Source of the DNA: JAQBZY01 sp038117205
GTDB lineage: Bacteria > Pseudomonadota > Alphaproteobacteria > Rhodospirillales > Casp-alpha2
DNA: 64,000 bases
Direction of reading: 5' to 3'
Assembly: GCA_038117205.1 (NCBI GenBank)
Contig: JAYOFL010000005.1
Location: 1-64,000 of the forward strand
A program made the translations under genes and the position numbers. Positions 1 to 8,227 of the stretch are shown piece after piece (the first letter of the stretch is position 1; each line of letters starts with the position of its first letter). Below the pieces are notes generated by a model, which did no database searches, was not told the DNA's origin, and was given only the letters and a program-made list of their open reading frames with translations.

Positions 1-38
1 GGAGAAGAAAGTCATTTAGGACGAAACGAGAAGGAAAA

Positions 39-144
39 GCCACAGAGGCACAGAGAAAAATGTTGCCATACCGGCAACATTGGGAAATTCGATAGGAAAC
101 GCCCAGCTTGTCGTTCATTTTTATCTCCTCTGTGCCTCTGTGGC
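39..144. repeat. 17-bp perfect inverted repeat enclosing a hairpin
   Basis: The arms at 39-55 and 128-144 (GCCACAGAGGCACAGAG and its reverse complement) match perfectly over 17 bp. Between them lies a second hairpin, AATGTTGCC (59-67) with GGCAACATT (73-81) around a 5-base loop. The nested dyads sit just upstream of the hydro-lyase operon. They could be a terminator or a REP-like element from an upstream gene, or a 5' leader structure. No coding sequence is seen in 1-160. Confidence 0.7.
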
Positions 145-181
145 CCCCTGTTGAATTGGCGTGAGAATGGAATTTCCGAAC

Positions 182-1444
182 ATGCCGCAGACGATTTCCG
201 AAAAGATCATCGCGAAGGCCGCCGGTCGGGACGCCGTCAAGCCGGGCGAGATCGTCACCTGCGCCGTCGATCTTGCCATGATGCACGACTCGTCCGGGCC
301 TCGCCTCGCCGGCAAGAAGCTGGATGAACTGGGCGTGCCGGTCTGGGACATGTCCAAGCTGGTCGTCATCACCGATCACTACGTGAACGACGGCGTGCCG
401 GACCATCAGCGTATCCAAAAGGACGCGGAGGCCTGGTGCGTCAGCCACGGCGTGCAGCATTTCGTGAAGGAAGAGGGCATCTGTCACGTCGTACTGCCGG
501 AGCGCGGACATGTGAAGCCGGGGCTCTTCTGCGTCGGCGCCGACAGCCATTCGGTGACGGCGGGCGGGCTCGGCGCCTTCATGGTCGGCATCGGCGGCAC
601 GGAGATGGCGGGCGTACTGGCAACCGGCGAGATTTGGGTGCGGGTGCCGGAAACGGCGCGGATCGAGGTCACGGGCACGCTCCGGCCCGGCGTCGCCGCC
701 AAGGACGTGATCCTGAAGCTCTGCGGCGAGTTCGGCATCATGGGCTTCAACTATCAGGTCATCGAGTACGCCGGCAGCGCCGTCGAGGCCATGTCGGTGG
801 AAGAGCGCATGACGCTCGCCAACATGGCCGCCGAATTGGGCGCCAAGACAGGCATCTGCGCGCCGGACGCCAAGACGGCGGCGCAGTTGAAGGAATGGGG
901 GGCGGGCGACGTCGACGTGGCGACGTGGCGGAACGATCCGGGTGCGGCCTTCGCCCGCGTCGTCACCATCGACGGATCGTTGCTGGATCCCTATGTCGCC
1001 GCGCCGTCTAGCCCGGAAAACGCCGCGCCGGTCGCCGATCATGCCGGCACCAGACTCGATCAGGCCTACCTCGGCGCCTGCACCGGCGCCAAGCTGGACG
1101 ATCTCCGCATGGCGGCGGCGGTCCTCAAGGGCCGGCACGTGCCGAAGGGGTTCAAGTTCATGGTCGCGCCATCGTCGAACCGCATCCGCGAACGGGCGGC
1201 GGCGGAAGGCACGCTCGGCATCATCGAGGCGGCCGGCGGCGTCGTGCTGCCGTCCGGCTGCGGCGGCTGCATCGGCCAGGGGCCGGCGCGGCTCGACGAG
1301 AACGCCGTCGGCATCTCGTCCACCAACCGTAACTTCGTCGGCCGGGCCGGGCCGAGGTCGTCGAAGCTCTTCCTGGGCTCGCCCTATACGGTGGCGGCGT
1401 CCGCCATCAAGGGCGCCATCGCCGATCCGAGGGAATTCCTATGA
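182..1444 (+). CDS. Aconitase-family hydro-lyase, large subunit (LeuC/HacA-like)
   Basis: Large subunit of a 3-isopropylmalate dehydratase-type [4Fe-4S] hydro-lyase, which isomerises or dehydrates a hydroxy diacid together with the small subunit just downstream. About 420 residues, the shorter archaeal/HacA-like size rather than the roughly 470 of classical LeuC. The cluster ligands are visible as Cys300 in CTGAK and Cys360/Cys363 in CGGCIGQGP. I chose the ATG at 182 because the resulting N-terminus (MPQTISEKI) fits the family; ATG 167 and GTG 161 are open alternatives. It overlaps the next gene by four bases (ATGA). The substrate is not settled: isopropylmalate, homoaconitate or dimethylmalate are possible, and no other leucine gene is nearby. 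Confidence 0.88.
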   Translation: MPQTISEKIIAKAAGRDAVKPGEIVTCAVDLAMMHDSSGPRLAGKKLDELGVPVWDMSKLVVITDHYVNDGVPDHQRIQKDAEAWCVSHGVQHFVKEEGICHVVLPERGHVKPGLFCVGADSHSVTAGGLGAFMVGIGGTEMAGVLATGEIWVRVPETARIEVTGTLRPGVAAKDVILKLCGEFGIMGFNYQVIEYAGSAVEAMSVEERMTLANMAAELGAKTGICAPDAKTAAQLKEWGAGDVDVATWRNDPGAAFARVVTIDGSLLDPYVAAPSSPENAAPVADHAGTRLDQAYLGACTGAKLDDLRMAAAVLKGRHVPKGFKFMVAPSSNRIRERAAAEGTLGIIEAAGGVVLPSGCGGCIGQGPARLDENAVGISSTNRNFVGRAGPRSSKLFLGSPYTVAASAIKGAIADPREFL

Positions 1445-1941
1445 GCGCCATCAAGGGACGCGCCTGGAAGTACGGCGCCAACATCGACACCGATCTGCTG
1501 GCGCCGATCGGCTCCTATCAGGGCGCCGACATGGCGGCGGGGGCCAAGCATTGCCTCCGCGACGTCGATCCGAAGTTCGCGCCGGGGGTTCGGGACGGGG
1601 ATATCTTCGTCGCCTCGGACAACCTCGGCATCGGGTCGTCCAGGGAGCAGGCGCCATTGTTCCTGAAGACCCTCGGCATCCGCGCCGTCGTGGCCAAGTC
1701 GTTCGCCCGCATCTTCTATCGCAACTGCTTCAACATCGGCCTGCCGGCGCTGGTGCTGGCCGACGCCGACGAGATTGCCATGGGCGATGCGCTGGAAGTC
1801 GATCCCGCGGCCGGCACGGTGCTGGACGTGACGCAGGGCAGGACCTTCGCCTGCCAGCCAATTCCGCCGCACTTGATGCAGATCGTCGCCGCCGGTGGGC
1901 TGATGCCGTATCTGAAGGATCGGTTGAAGAAGTCGGCCTAG
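1441..1941 (+). CDS. Aconitase-family hydro-lyase, small subunit (LeuD-like)
   Basis: Small (swivel-domain) subunit of the heterodimeric hydro-lyase encoded upstream; 166 residues, the normal size for the short LeuD type. The N-terminal YGANIDTDLLAP segment and the GSSREQAP substrate-binding motif (about residues 63-70) are intact. The ATG overlaps the stop of the large-subunit gene, so translation is probably coupled and subunits are made in equal amounts. It is followed almost immediately by a convergent lipoprotein gene. Confidence 0.88.
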   Translation: MSAIKGRAWKYGANIDTDLLAPIGSYQGADMAAGAKHCLRDVDPKFAPGVRDGDIFVASDNLGIGSSREQAPLFLKTLGIRAVVAKSFARIFYRNCFNIGLPALVLADADEIAMGDALEVDPAAGTVLDVTQGRTFACQPIPPHLMQIVAAGGLMPYLKDRLKKSA

Positions 1942-1943
1942 GC

Positions 1944-2807
1944 CTAGCGCGGCAGTTCGGCGAGTTCGGTTACCGCCGGCTCGCTGTGCGCGGCGTAGCG
2001 GACGTTGGCCGCCGCTTCCAGCCGTTCGGCGACGCGCCAGTCTTCCGGCTTCACCTTGATCGACCACGTGTCGCGGATGCCGGCCTTGCGCACCATGGAT
2101 TTGAGGGTCGTCGCCTGCGGCTGCACGAACGGGCCGACGACGACGCGGAAAACCGTGTTCTTCGACACCTTGGCGGCCAGCACCTGGGCCGACAGGCCCG
2201 GATGGCGGGCCAGCATGGTGCGGGCGTTGGCGTGGTCGCGGAAGCTGCCGATGACGAGATAGAGGCCCGGCAGCGGTTGGCCGGCGGCGGCGACCTTCGC
2301 GGTTTGTTGGACGGGCGCCGGGGCGGCGGCGACTTTCGGCGCCGGCGCGGCTTCGGCGGCCGCCATCAACTGATCGAGGGACGTCTTGTCCGTGGCCGGC
2401 GCGAGCGCGGGTTGGGTGTCGGCCGGCGTGCCGGCGGCGGTTTCGAATTTCGCCAACTGGTCGAGGCCGGGCTGCATGGCCGGGAACTCGGGACGGAGGT
2501 CGGGGGTCGTCGCGGGCCGGCGTTCCGGCGCGAGAGCCGCCGCGTTTACGCTCGGCGCCGTGCCGGCGTCGGCGACGGCAACCGGGCCGCCATCCGCGTC
2601 GTCACGGCAGACTTCGCCTTCCGTGATGCCCCGGAACAGCGCGCAATCCTTGTCGACGACCATCGAAATGCCGTGGTCGGTCAGCGATTTTTCGGTGGTG
2701 AGGAGGGACACGCCATCGGCGATCCAGGACGCGACCTGCAGCGGCACAGGAACGGCACACCCGGTTAGGAGTACAGATGTCAACGCGAGCGTCGCTGCAC
2801 GCTTCAT
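1944..2807 (-). CDS. SPOR-domain lipoprotein
   Basis: Putative envelope lipoprotein of 287 residues. The start at 2807 gives a signal sequence MKRAATLALTSVLLTGC whose lipobox (LTGC) places the lipidated Cys at residue 17; an upstream in-frame ATG at 2882 would bury this signal. A variable Ala/Pro-rich linker (about residues 75-180) leads to a SPOR-like domain (about 185-255; LYLVIGSFRDHANARTM), the fold that binds denuded peptidoglycan at division sites in other proteins. Function beyond a cell-wall association is not visible. It converges on the hydro-lyase pair, with only a couple of bases between the stops. Confidence 0.75.
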   Translation of the reverse strand: MKRAATLALTSVLLTGCAVPVPLQVASWIADGVSLLTTEKSLTDHGISMVVDKDCALFRGITEGEVCRDDADGGPVAVADAGTAPSVNAAALAPERRPATTPDLRPEFPAMQPGLDQLAKFETAAGTPADTQPALAPATDKTSLDQLMAAAEAAPAPKVAAAPAPVQQTAKVAAAGQPLPGLYLVIGSFRDHANARTMLARHPGLSAQVLAAKVSKNTVFRVVVGPFVQPQATTLKSMVRKAGIRDTWSIKVKPEDWRVAERLEAAANVRYAAHSEPAVTELAELPR

Positions 2808-3006
2808 TCGTCCATCCCCGGGCCCGTCATTCGAATTTTTATCTATTGCGACGGCGAGGTTACGACCCGGCCCCAGAGGCACCCCGCTCTATCGCCCGAA
2901 TAGTATGACGCGATCCGAATCGGTCCTACAATAGGAAAACGACTCAAAGCAACATTTAATTGCTTAGTGTTAAAGGAAAATTAGCCATGGTCTCGCAGGC
3001 GCGAGA

Positions 3007-4818
3007 TCACTCCTCGGCGGTTTTCTTCGGCTTCGGCAGATCGAGCTTGATCGACAGTTCCTTGAGCCGCTTCGCCTCGACCTCGGTCGGCGCCCCCATC
3101 AGCAGGTCTTCCGCCTGCTGGTTCATCGGGAAGGCGATGACCTCGCGGATGTTCCGTTCGTCGGCCAGCATCATGACGATGCGGTCGATACCGGGCGCCG
3201 AACCGCCGTGCGGCGGCGCGCCGAATTGGAAGGCGCGCAGCATGCCGCCGAACTTGTCCTCGACGACTTCCGGGCCGTAGCCGGCGATCTCGAACGCCTT
3301 GATCATGATGTCCGGGCGGTGGTTCCGGATGGCGCCCGACGACAGTTCCACGCCGTTGCAGACGATGTCGTACTGGTAGGCGAGGATGTCCAAGGGGTTC
3401 TTGTTCAGCAGCGCGTCCAGGCCGCCCTGCGGCATGGAGAACGGGTTGTGCGAGAACTCGATCTGGCCGGTGTCCTCGTTCATCTCGTACATCGGGTAGT
3501 CGACGATCCAGCAGAACTTGAAGCAGCCGCTTTCGCGGATGCCGAGCTCGTCGCAGACGCGGTCGCGGACGAAGCCGGCGAACTTCGCGGCCGGGCCTTC
3601 CGCCTGACAGACGAAGAACACGGCGTCGCCGTCCTTGAGGCCGGCGTTGCGCTTGATGGCGGCGATACGGTCGGCTTCCAGGTTCTTGGCGATCGGGCCC
3701 TTCGCCTCGCCGTTGGCGCCGTAGACGATGTAGCCGAGGCCGCCCTGGCCTTCGGCGCGCGCCCAGTCGTTCAGCTTGTCGAAGAACGAACGCGGCTTGT
3801 CGGCGGCGTCGGTCGCCGGAATGGCGCGCACGACCGCGCCCTTTTCCGCGATCAGCTTGGAGAACAGGCCGAAGCCGCCGCCGGCGAAATGCTCCGTCAC
3901 GTCGGTGATGATGAGCGGGTTGCGAAGGTCCGGCTTGTCGTTGCCGTACTTCAGCATGGATTCCGCATACGGGATTTCCGGAAACGGCGTCGGCGTGACG
4001 GAGCGGCCGTCGGCGAACTCCTCGAACACGCCGGCGATCACCGGCTCGATGGTGCGGAAGACGTCTTCCTGCGTAACGAACGCCATCTCGAAGTCGAGCT
4101 GATAGAACTCGCCCGGCGAACGATCGGCGCGGGCGTCCTCGTCGCGGAAGCAGGGCGCGATCTGGAAGTAGCGGTCGAAGCCCGACACCATCAGCAACTG
4201 CTTGAACTGCTGCGGCGCCTGGGGAAGGGCGTAGAATTTGCCCGGATGGTTGCGCGCCGGCACCAGATAGTCGCGCGCCCCTTCCGGCGACGATGCCGTC
4301 AGGATCGGCGTCTGGAATTCCATGAAGCCCTTTTCGATCATGCGCCGGCGGATCGACGAAATGACGCCGTTGCGGAGCTTGATGTTCTTCTGCATTTCCT
4401 CGCGGCGGAGATCGAGGAAGCGGTAACGGAGCCGCACGTCCTCGCCGTATTCCTGGTCGCCGGCCACCTGCATCGGCAGCACGGCGGCCGGGCTCTCGAC
4501 GTTGAAGGCGCGGATGCGAACCTCGACCTCGCCGGTCGGGATGTTGGCGTTGACGGTATCCGCCGAGCGCTTGACGACCTCGCCGGTGACGGTGACGACG
4601 CTTTCCGGGCGCACGCCTTCGACCGCCGGGAACAGTTCAGACGACGTGTCGATGACGGCCTGCGTCACGCCGTAGTGGTCGCGCAGATCGACGAACAGCA
4701 GATTGCCGTGGTCGCGCTTCCGGTGCACCCAGCCGGAAAGCCGCACGGTCTGGCCGACATGGTCGGTCCGGAGCGCGGCACAGGTATGCGAGCGGTAGGC
4801 ATGCAGATTGTCGTTCAC
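3007..4818 (-). CDS. aspS: Aspartate--tRNA ligase
   Basis: Class II aminoacyl-tRNA synthetase charging tRNA-Asp in the cytosol; 603 residues, the full bacterial length. An N-terminal OB-fold anticodon-binding domain (about 1-110) is followed by the catalytic core with motif 2 (FRDEDARADRSPGEFYQLDFEM region, near residue 220), the bacterial GAD insertion (about 290-420) and motif 3 (GGSAPGIDRIVM, near residue 530). Bacterial-type AspRS in organisms with GatCAB is often non-discriminating, charging tRNA-Asn too; the sequence alone does not decide this. The gene is monocistronic, with a palindromic repeat in its upstream gap. Confidence 0.97.
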   Translation of the reverse strand: MNDNLHAYRSHTCAALRTDHVGQTVRLSGWVHRKRDHGNLLFVDLRDHYGVTQAVIDTSSELFPAVEGVRPESVVTVTGEVVKRSADTVNANIPTGEVEVRIRAFNVESPAAVLPMQVAGDQEYGEDVRLRYRFLDLRREEMQKNIKLRNGVISSIRRRMIEKGFMEFQTPILTASSPEGARDYLVPARNHPGKFYALPQAPQQFKQLLMVSGFDRYFQIAPCFRDEDARADRSPGEFYQLDFEMAFVTQEDVFRTIEPVIAGVFEEFADGRSVTPTPFPEIPYAESMLKYGNDKPDLRNPLIITDVTEHFAGGGFGLFSKLIAEKGAVVRAIPATDAADKPRSFFDKLNDWARAEGQGGLGYIVYGANGEAKGPIAKNLEADRIAAIKRNAGLKDGDAVFFVCQAEGPAAKFAGFVRDRVCDELGIRESGCFKFCWIVDYPMYEMNEDTGQIEFSHNPFSMPQGGLDALLNKNPLDILAYQYDIVCNGVELSSGAIRNHRPDIMIKAFEIAGYGPEVVEDKFGGMLRAFQFGAPPHGGSAPGIDRIVMMLADERNIREVIAFPMNQQAEDLLMGAPTEVEAKRLKELSIKLDLPKPKKTAEE

Positions 4819-4918
4819 GGCGGGTGCTCCGGGTCGGAATTAGGGCTGAATCCAGGCCGGAGGTTTAAGCGCGGAACGGCGGGTTTGCAAGGATTTAGGG
4901 GGATATTTCCGTCTGGAC

Positions 4919-4993
4919 GTCACCCCGGGCTTGTCCCGGGGTCCACTCTTCGAGCAGTGGATTCCGGGACGCCCTTCGGGCGCCCGGAATGAC
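4919..4993. repeat. Palindromic GTCACCCCGG family element, copy 1
   Basis: Begins GTCACCCCGGGCTTGTCCCG and ends CGCCCGGAATGAC, with each end itself a palindrome and GTCAC/GTGAC-like outer ends facing each other. It is a diverged member of the family at 30659, 30776, 34317, 37166, 37304 and 42134. It lies a few bases beyond the stop codon of the GNAT gene and upstream of aspS. Confidence 0.75.
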
Positions 4994-4996
4994 GGC

Positions 4997-5503
4997 CTAC
5001 TTGAGCCCGATCCGGTAGAACCGCGTATCCACCTTCATCCGGGGGAAAGCGGCGGGCAGGGTCTCCGGCTCGACCGGGTCGAAGCCGTTTTTCTCGTAAA
5101 ACCGGTGCGCGGCGTGGAAAAGCGCCGTGGTGCCGAGGTAGACGGCCGCCAGCCCCTTGGCCCGGGCGTGCGCCAGCAGCGTATCCAGCAGCTTCTGGGC
5201 GACGGCCTTGTTCTTGCCGCGCCAGTCGGCCTTCACGAACATCTTCCTGAGCGCGCCCGCGCCGTCGCCGATGTCCAGGAGCGAAATCGTGCCGACGAGG
5301 CCCGCCGGGCCGGCGTCCGCGACCCAGAAGTCGCCCGCGCCCTTCTGGTAGAAGCCGGGGATATCCGTCAGGTCCGGCTGGTCCTCGAACGTGATCGGGA
5401 CGCCGAATTCCGCCGTCTGGATCGGCAGGATGACGTCCTTCACGCCGGGCGCGTCGCCGTCCCGGTAGCGCCGGACGGCGAAGGCTTCAGGTGCCGCCGA
5501 CAT
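4997..5503 (-). CDS. GNAT-family N-acetyltransferase
   Basis: Single-domain acetyl-CoA-dependent acetyltransferase of 168 residues. The central beta-alpha acetyl-CoA motif is recognisable around residues 90-105 (FVKADWRGKNKAVAQKLL), followed by the typical C-terminal YEKNGF segment. The acceptor substrate cannot be read from sequence. Its start lies inside the end of the preceding metallo-hydrolase gene (17-base overlap), so the two are probably co-transcribed. Confidence 0.8.
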   Translation of the reverse strand: MSAAPEAFAVRRYRDGDAPGVKDVILPIQTAEFGVPITFEDQPDLTDIPGFYQKGAGDFWVADAGPAGLVGTISLLDIGDGAGALRKMFVKADWRGKNKAVAQKLLDTLLAHARAKGLAAVYLGTTALFHAAHRFYEKNGFDPVEPETLPAAFPRMKVDTRFYRIGLK

Positions 5504-6146
5504 AGGAATTGCTCCGCCGTTCCTGGCCGAACGTGGACATGGGGCCGTGACCGGGCACGAAGGCGGTCTCGTCGCCCAGGGGCCACAGCACTTTCGTGAT
5601 CGAGTTGAAGAGCGTGTCGAAGTCGCCCTTCGGGAAATCCGTGCGGCCGACGGAGCCTTGAAACAGCACGTCGCCGACGAAGGCGATGTGCGTTTCCGGT
5701 TGGTGGAAGACGACGTGGCCCGGCGTGTGGCCGGGGCAGTGAAGGACGTCGAACGTCACCTCGCCGACGGTAACGGTATCGCCGCCGACCAACCAGCGGT
5801 CCGGCACGAACGAACGGCCGCCGGCGAAGCCGTAGCGGGCGGACGCTTCCGGGATGCCCTCGATCCAGAACAGATCGTCCTCGTGCGGTCCCTCGATCGG
5901 CACCTTGAGGAAATCGCGCAGTTCGGCGGCGCCGCCGGCATGGTCGGCGTGCCCGTGCGTCACCAGGATCTTCTCGATCTCGCAGCCGACTTCCTGGCGG
6001 GCGGCGAGCAGCCGCTCCACGTCGCCGCCGGGATCGACGAACGCACCCTTATTGGTGGCGCGGCACCAGACGAGGGAGCAGTTCTGCTGCAACGGCGTGA
6101 CCGGGATGATCGCGGCCTGGATCGGCGGTTGGTCTTGCTCTGTCAT
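5487..6146 (-). CDS. MBL-fold metallo-hydrolase (glyoxalase II-like)
   Basis: Cytosolic metallo-beta-lactamase-fold hydrolase of 219 residues. The metal-binding THGHADHAGG motif lies near residue 69, with further ligands in HCPGHTPGH, the Asp in FVGDVLFQGSVGRTDFP, and PGHGPMST near the C-terminus. The single-domain architecture resembles short glyoxalase II-like thioester hydrolases (YcbL type) rather than full GloB. I took ATG 6146 (MTEQDQPP) because it sits next to the conserved beta strand; ATG 6158 is possible. It heads a two-gene unit with the GNAT gene. Confidence 0.82.
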   Translation of the reverse strand: MTEQDQPPIQAAIIPVTPLQQNCSLVWCRATNKGAFVDPGGDVERLLAARQEVGCEIEKILVTHGHADHAGGAAELRDFLKVPIEGPHEDDLFWIEGIPEASARYGFAGGRSFVPDRWLVGGDTVTVGEVTFDVLHCPGHTPGHVVFHQPETHIAFVGDVLFQGSVGRTDFPKGDFDTLFNSITKVLWPLGDETAFVPGHGPMSTFGQERRSNSYVGGT

Positions 6147-6171
6147 GCGGGCGGGCATAGCACGCGGCGGC

Positions 6172-6738
6172 TTAGCTGGCGAGCAGATCGGCGCGGGTTT
6201 GCGCCAATGCGTCCTCGAATATCTGAATGCGGTTGGTGGCGCGCCCGACGATCAGCGCGCCCTCGATCCGGACGAGCGCATTGGCGGCGCGGGCGTCGGC
6301 CGTCGCCTTCGGCTGGCCGGCCCGCTGCAATGACGCCGAGATGGCGTCGATCCACTGGCCGAGCAGATTGCCGATGGCCGCGTCGGGCGGGCTGTCTTCC
6401 CGGCTCTGCATCATGCTGGCGACGAGGCAGGGGGCCGTGCCGCCGCCGTAAAGTGCGCTGGCCGATTTCAACATACCGTCGATGCGTTCCGGCAGCGGCG
6501 CGTCGGAGGCGAGCGGCTTGTGGATGTTTTCCTTGAGCCAGTCGTCCGCGAACGCGATGACGGCCGCCGCCATGTCGGCCTTGCCGCCCGGGAAGTGATG
6601 ATAGAGCGACGACTTGCCGAGTCCCGTCGCCTTCGAGATGTCACCCAAGGAGACGCCGTCGTAGCCGCCGCAGCGGAACAGCCGCAGCAGGATGCCGACG
6701 ATTTCCTCTCGGTTGCGCTGGTCTTGCTTGCCGGTCAT
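6172..6738 (-). CDS. TetR/AcrR-family regulator (YxaF/LmrA-like)
   Basis: 188-residue transcriptional repressor. The N-terminal helix-turn-helix reads VSLGDISKATGLGKSSLYHHF (about residues 29-49), and the ligand-binding half resembles the YxaF/LmrA branch (GTAPCLVASMM). It is downstream of, and on the same strand as, the PNPOx-like and AhpD-like genes, and a perfect 14-bp palindrome lies upstream of that set (8144-8157), so it may control the whole group. The start at 6738 (MTGKQD) was preferred over 6768 as closer to the HTH. The ligand is unknown. Confidence 0.82.
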   Translation of the reverse strand: MTGKQDQRNREEIVGILLRLFRCGGYDGVSLGDISKATGLGKSSLYHHFPGGKADMAAAVIAFADDWLKENIHKPLASDAPLPERIDGMLKSASALYGGGTAPCLVASMMQSREDSPPDAAIGNLLGQWIDAISASLQRAGQPKATADARAANALVRIEGALIVGRATNRIQIFEDALAQTRADLLAS

Positions 6739-6776
6739 GTCGCGATGCGTAGCACGGCGCGTGGGCAATGGCTATC

Positions 6777-7403
6777 TCAGCCGAACTCCGGCGGCAGCAG
6801 GGCGCGGAGCCGTTCGTTCTCGGCCCTAAGCGCCGCGATCTCGGTACGGTAGGCGTTGACGGCGCCGACCACGTCGGCCATCGCCATCATCTCCGGGATG
6901 TGCTGCGGACAGTTGATGTCCCAGGCATCGACGGTGAACAGGATCGCCTGTTCCGGCCTAGCGTCGTAGTCGGCCGGCATCAGCTTTTCGATCAAGGCGG
7001 CATCGCCCTCGACGACGCGGGCGCGGCCCCAGAGTTTCACGCGGCGGCGGTTGGCGTAGTCCATCAGGAACAGGAATGCGCGCGGGTTTTCGGACAGATT
7101 GCCGGTCGTGACGTATTGCCGGTTGCCGGCGTAGTCGGCGAAACCGACGGTGTGTTCGTCGATCACGCGGATGAAGCCCTTCGGACCGCCCCGGTGCTGC
7201 GCATAGGGCTGGCCGTCCGCCGTGGCCGTCGCGAGATACGCCGTCTCGATGGTCGCCAGGAATTGCGCGAGGTCTTCCGTGACGCCGGTGCGGAAGCCGC
7301 CCTTCGCCTCCAGACGTGCATAGCCGTCGCGGGATCCGCGCCGGCTCTGCACCGCCTTGACGGCGGGGGTGAAGGCCACGTCGCTCGAGGGTGTGTCGGT
7401 CAT
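6777..7403 (-). CDS. Pyridoxamine 5'-phosphate oxidase-like flavoprotein
   Basis: 208-residue split-barrel flavin-binding protein of the PNPOx-like group, distinct from the true PdxH at 9804. The FMN-binding half includes ETAYLATATADGQPYAQHRG and FLFLMDYANRRRVKLWGRARV. The last 40 residues form a heptad-like helix (YRTEIAALRAENERLRALL), suggesting a coiled-coil dimer extension. These proteins reduce small electrophiles or bind flavin or F420; the substrate here is unknown. It lies between the AhpD-like gene and the TetR gene, with a GC-rich inverted repeat upstream. Confidence 0.78.
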   Translation of the reverse strand: MTDTPSSDVAFTPAVKAVQSRRGSRDGYARLEAKGGFRTGVTEDLAQFLATIETAYLATATADGQPYAQHRGGPKGFIRVIDEHTVGFADYAGNRQYVTTGNLSENPRAFLFLMDYANRRRVKLWGRARVVEGDAALIEKLMPADYDARPEQAILFTVDAWDINCPQHIPEMMAMADVVGAVNAYRTEIAALRAENERLRALLPPEFG

Positions 7404-7430
7404 CGTGGCCTCCGTTTCCGAAAAGGGGGC

Positions 7431-7502
7431 GCCGGCCGGGCGCTACAGGGGGGCTGTGTAGCTACCACTGAGGGGGACAGCGGAAGGGACCGCCCGGCCG
7501 GC
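7431..7502. other. 12-bp GC-rich inverted repeat in an intergenic gap
   Basis: GCCGGCCGGGCG (7431-7442) pairs perfectly with CGCCCGGCCGGC (7491-7502) across a 48-base interior that holds smaller complementary stretches (CTACAG near 7443 with CTGTGTAG near 7453). On the minus strand the stem is followed by GCCCCCTTTT, which resembles an intrinsic terminator between the AhpD-like and PNPOx-like genes. The long interior is unusual for a terminator; a structured small RNA or attenuator is an alternative. Confidence 0.5.
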
Positions 7503-7516
7503 GATGGGGTTGCCGG

Positions 7517-8068
7517 TTACGCGGCCCGCCGCGCTTCCACCTCGGGGAAGTCGACGTCGGTCTTGAACACTTCGTTGACGTAGTTGGTGAGCACGTTCAG
7601 CGCAACGTTACCGACGATCTCGACCAGTTCAGCTTCGGTGTAGCCGGCGGCGCGGGCGGCATCCAGATCGGCCTTCTCGACCTGACCGCGGCTCGTCGCG
7701 ATCTTGTGCGCGAGGCGGACGGCGGCGTCGATCTTGGCGTTGGCCGAGCGGCCTTCACGGTTGGCGGCGATTTCCGCGTCGTCGACCTTGGCCAGGTTCT
7801 TGGCGATGTAGGTGTGCGCCGAGTTGCAGTAGGTGCAGCCGTTGACGTTGGCGAGGACGAGGGCGATGGCTTCGCGGGTCTTCGCCGGCAGCGAGCCGGC
7901 GCTGAGCGCGCCGTTGAGGCCGAGATAGCCTTCCAGCGTCGCCGGGCTGGCGGAAATCAGGCGGAACATGTTCGGGACGGAACCGAATTTCGCCTTCACC
8001 GCTTCCAGAAGCGGGCGGGCGGCGGCGGGGGCGGCGTCGATGGAGGTCGGGGTCGTGATACGGGACAT
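7517..8068 (-). CDS. Carboxymuconolactone decarboxylase / AhpD-like protein
   Basis: 183-residue alkylhydroperoxidase-like protein. The catalytic Cys78-x-x-Cys81 pair and His85 (GCTYCNSAHT) match the AhpD/CMD proton-relay motif, so a thiol peroxidase or reductase role is more likely than lactone decarboxylation. The start at 8068 (MSRITTP) was chosen because residues encoded upstream are unlike the family. The likely promoter region carries ACCGAACGTTCGGT at 8144, and the gene leads a set with a flavoprotein and a TetR regulator, which suggests an inducible electrophile or peroxide response. Confidence 0.85.
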   Translation of the reverse strand: MSRITTPTSIDAAPAAARPLLEAVKAKFGSVPNMFRLISASPATLEGYLGLNGALSAGSLPAKTREAIALVLANVNGCTYCNSAHTYIAKNLAKVDDAEIAANREGRSANAKIDAAVRLAHKIATSRGQVEKADLDAARAAGYTEAELVEIVGNVALNVLTNYVNEVFKTDVDFPEVEARRAA

Positions 8069-8143
8069 CTCTGAAACTCCTTTGGGTCGTTGGGTTGCGA
8101 TGGTTGCGGGTACTGGGCCCGCCGTCGTTATGAACGCGTATGT

Positions 8144-8157
8144 ACCGAACGTTCGGT
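8144..8157. promoter_or_regulatory. Perfect 14-bp palindrome, candidate TetR operator
   Basis: ACCGAACGTTCGGT is a perfect palindrome about 75 bases upstream of the AhpD-like start, in the gap shared with the dienelactone hydrolase tail. Its size and form suit TetR-family operators, and a TetR gene lies two genes downstream on the same strand. The assignment is inference. Confidence 0.55.
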
Positions 8158-8227
8158 GCAGCGTCAATTGGGTTTTTTGCCGCTCACGTTTTTGTGTTCT
8201 TCGAATGGGGGATGCGTATAGAGGGCT

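Noticed and set aside
942..2768. A 608-codon plus-strand frame across the hydro-lyase pair and the SPOR gene
   Set aside because: It crosses three real genes in the wrong frame and is rich in Arg/Ser/Pro, a typical shadow pattern.
3208..4992. A 594-codon plus-strand frame opposite aspS
   Set aside because: aspS motifs are unambiguous, and the reverse frame is low-complexity with no family match.
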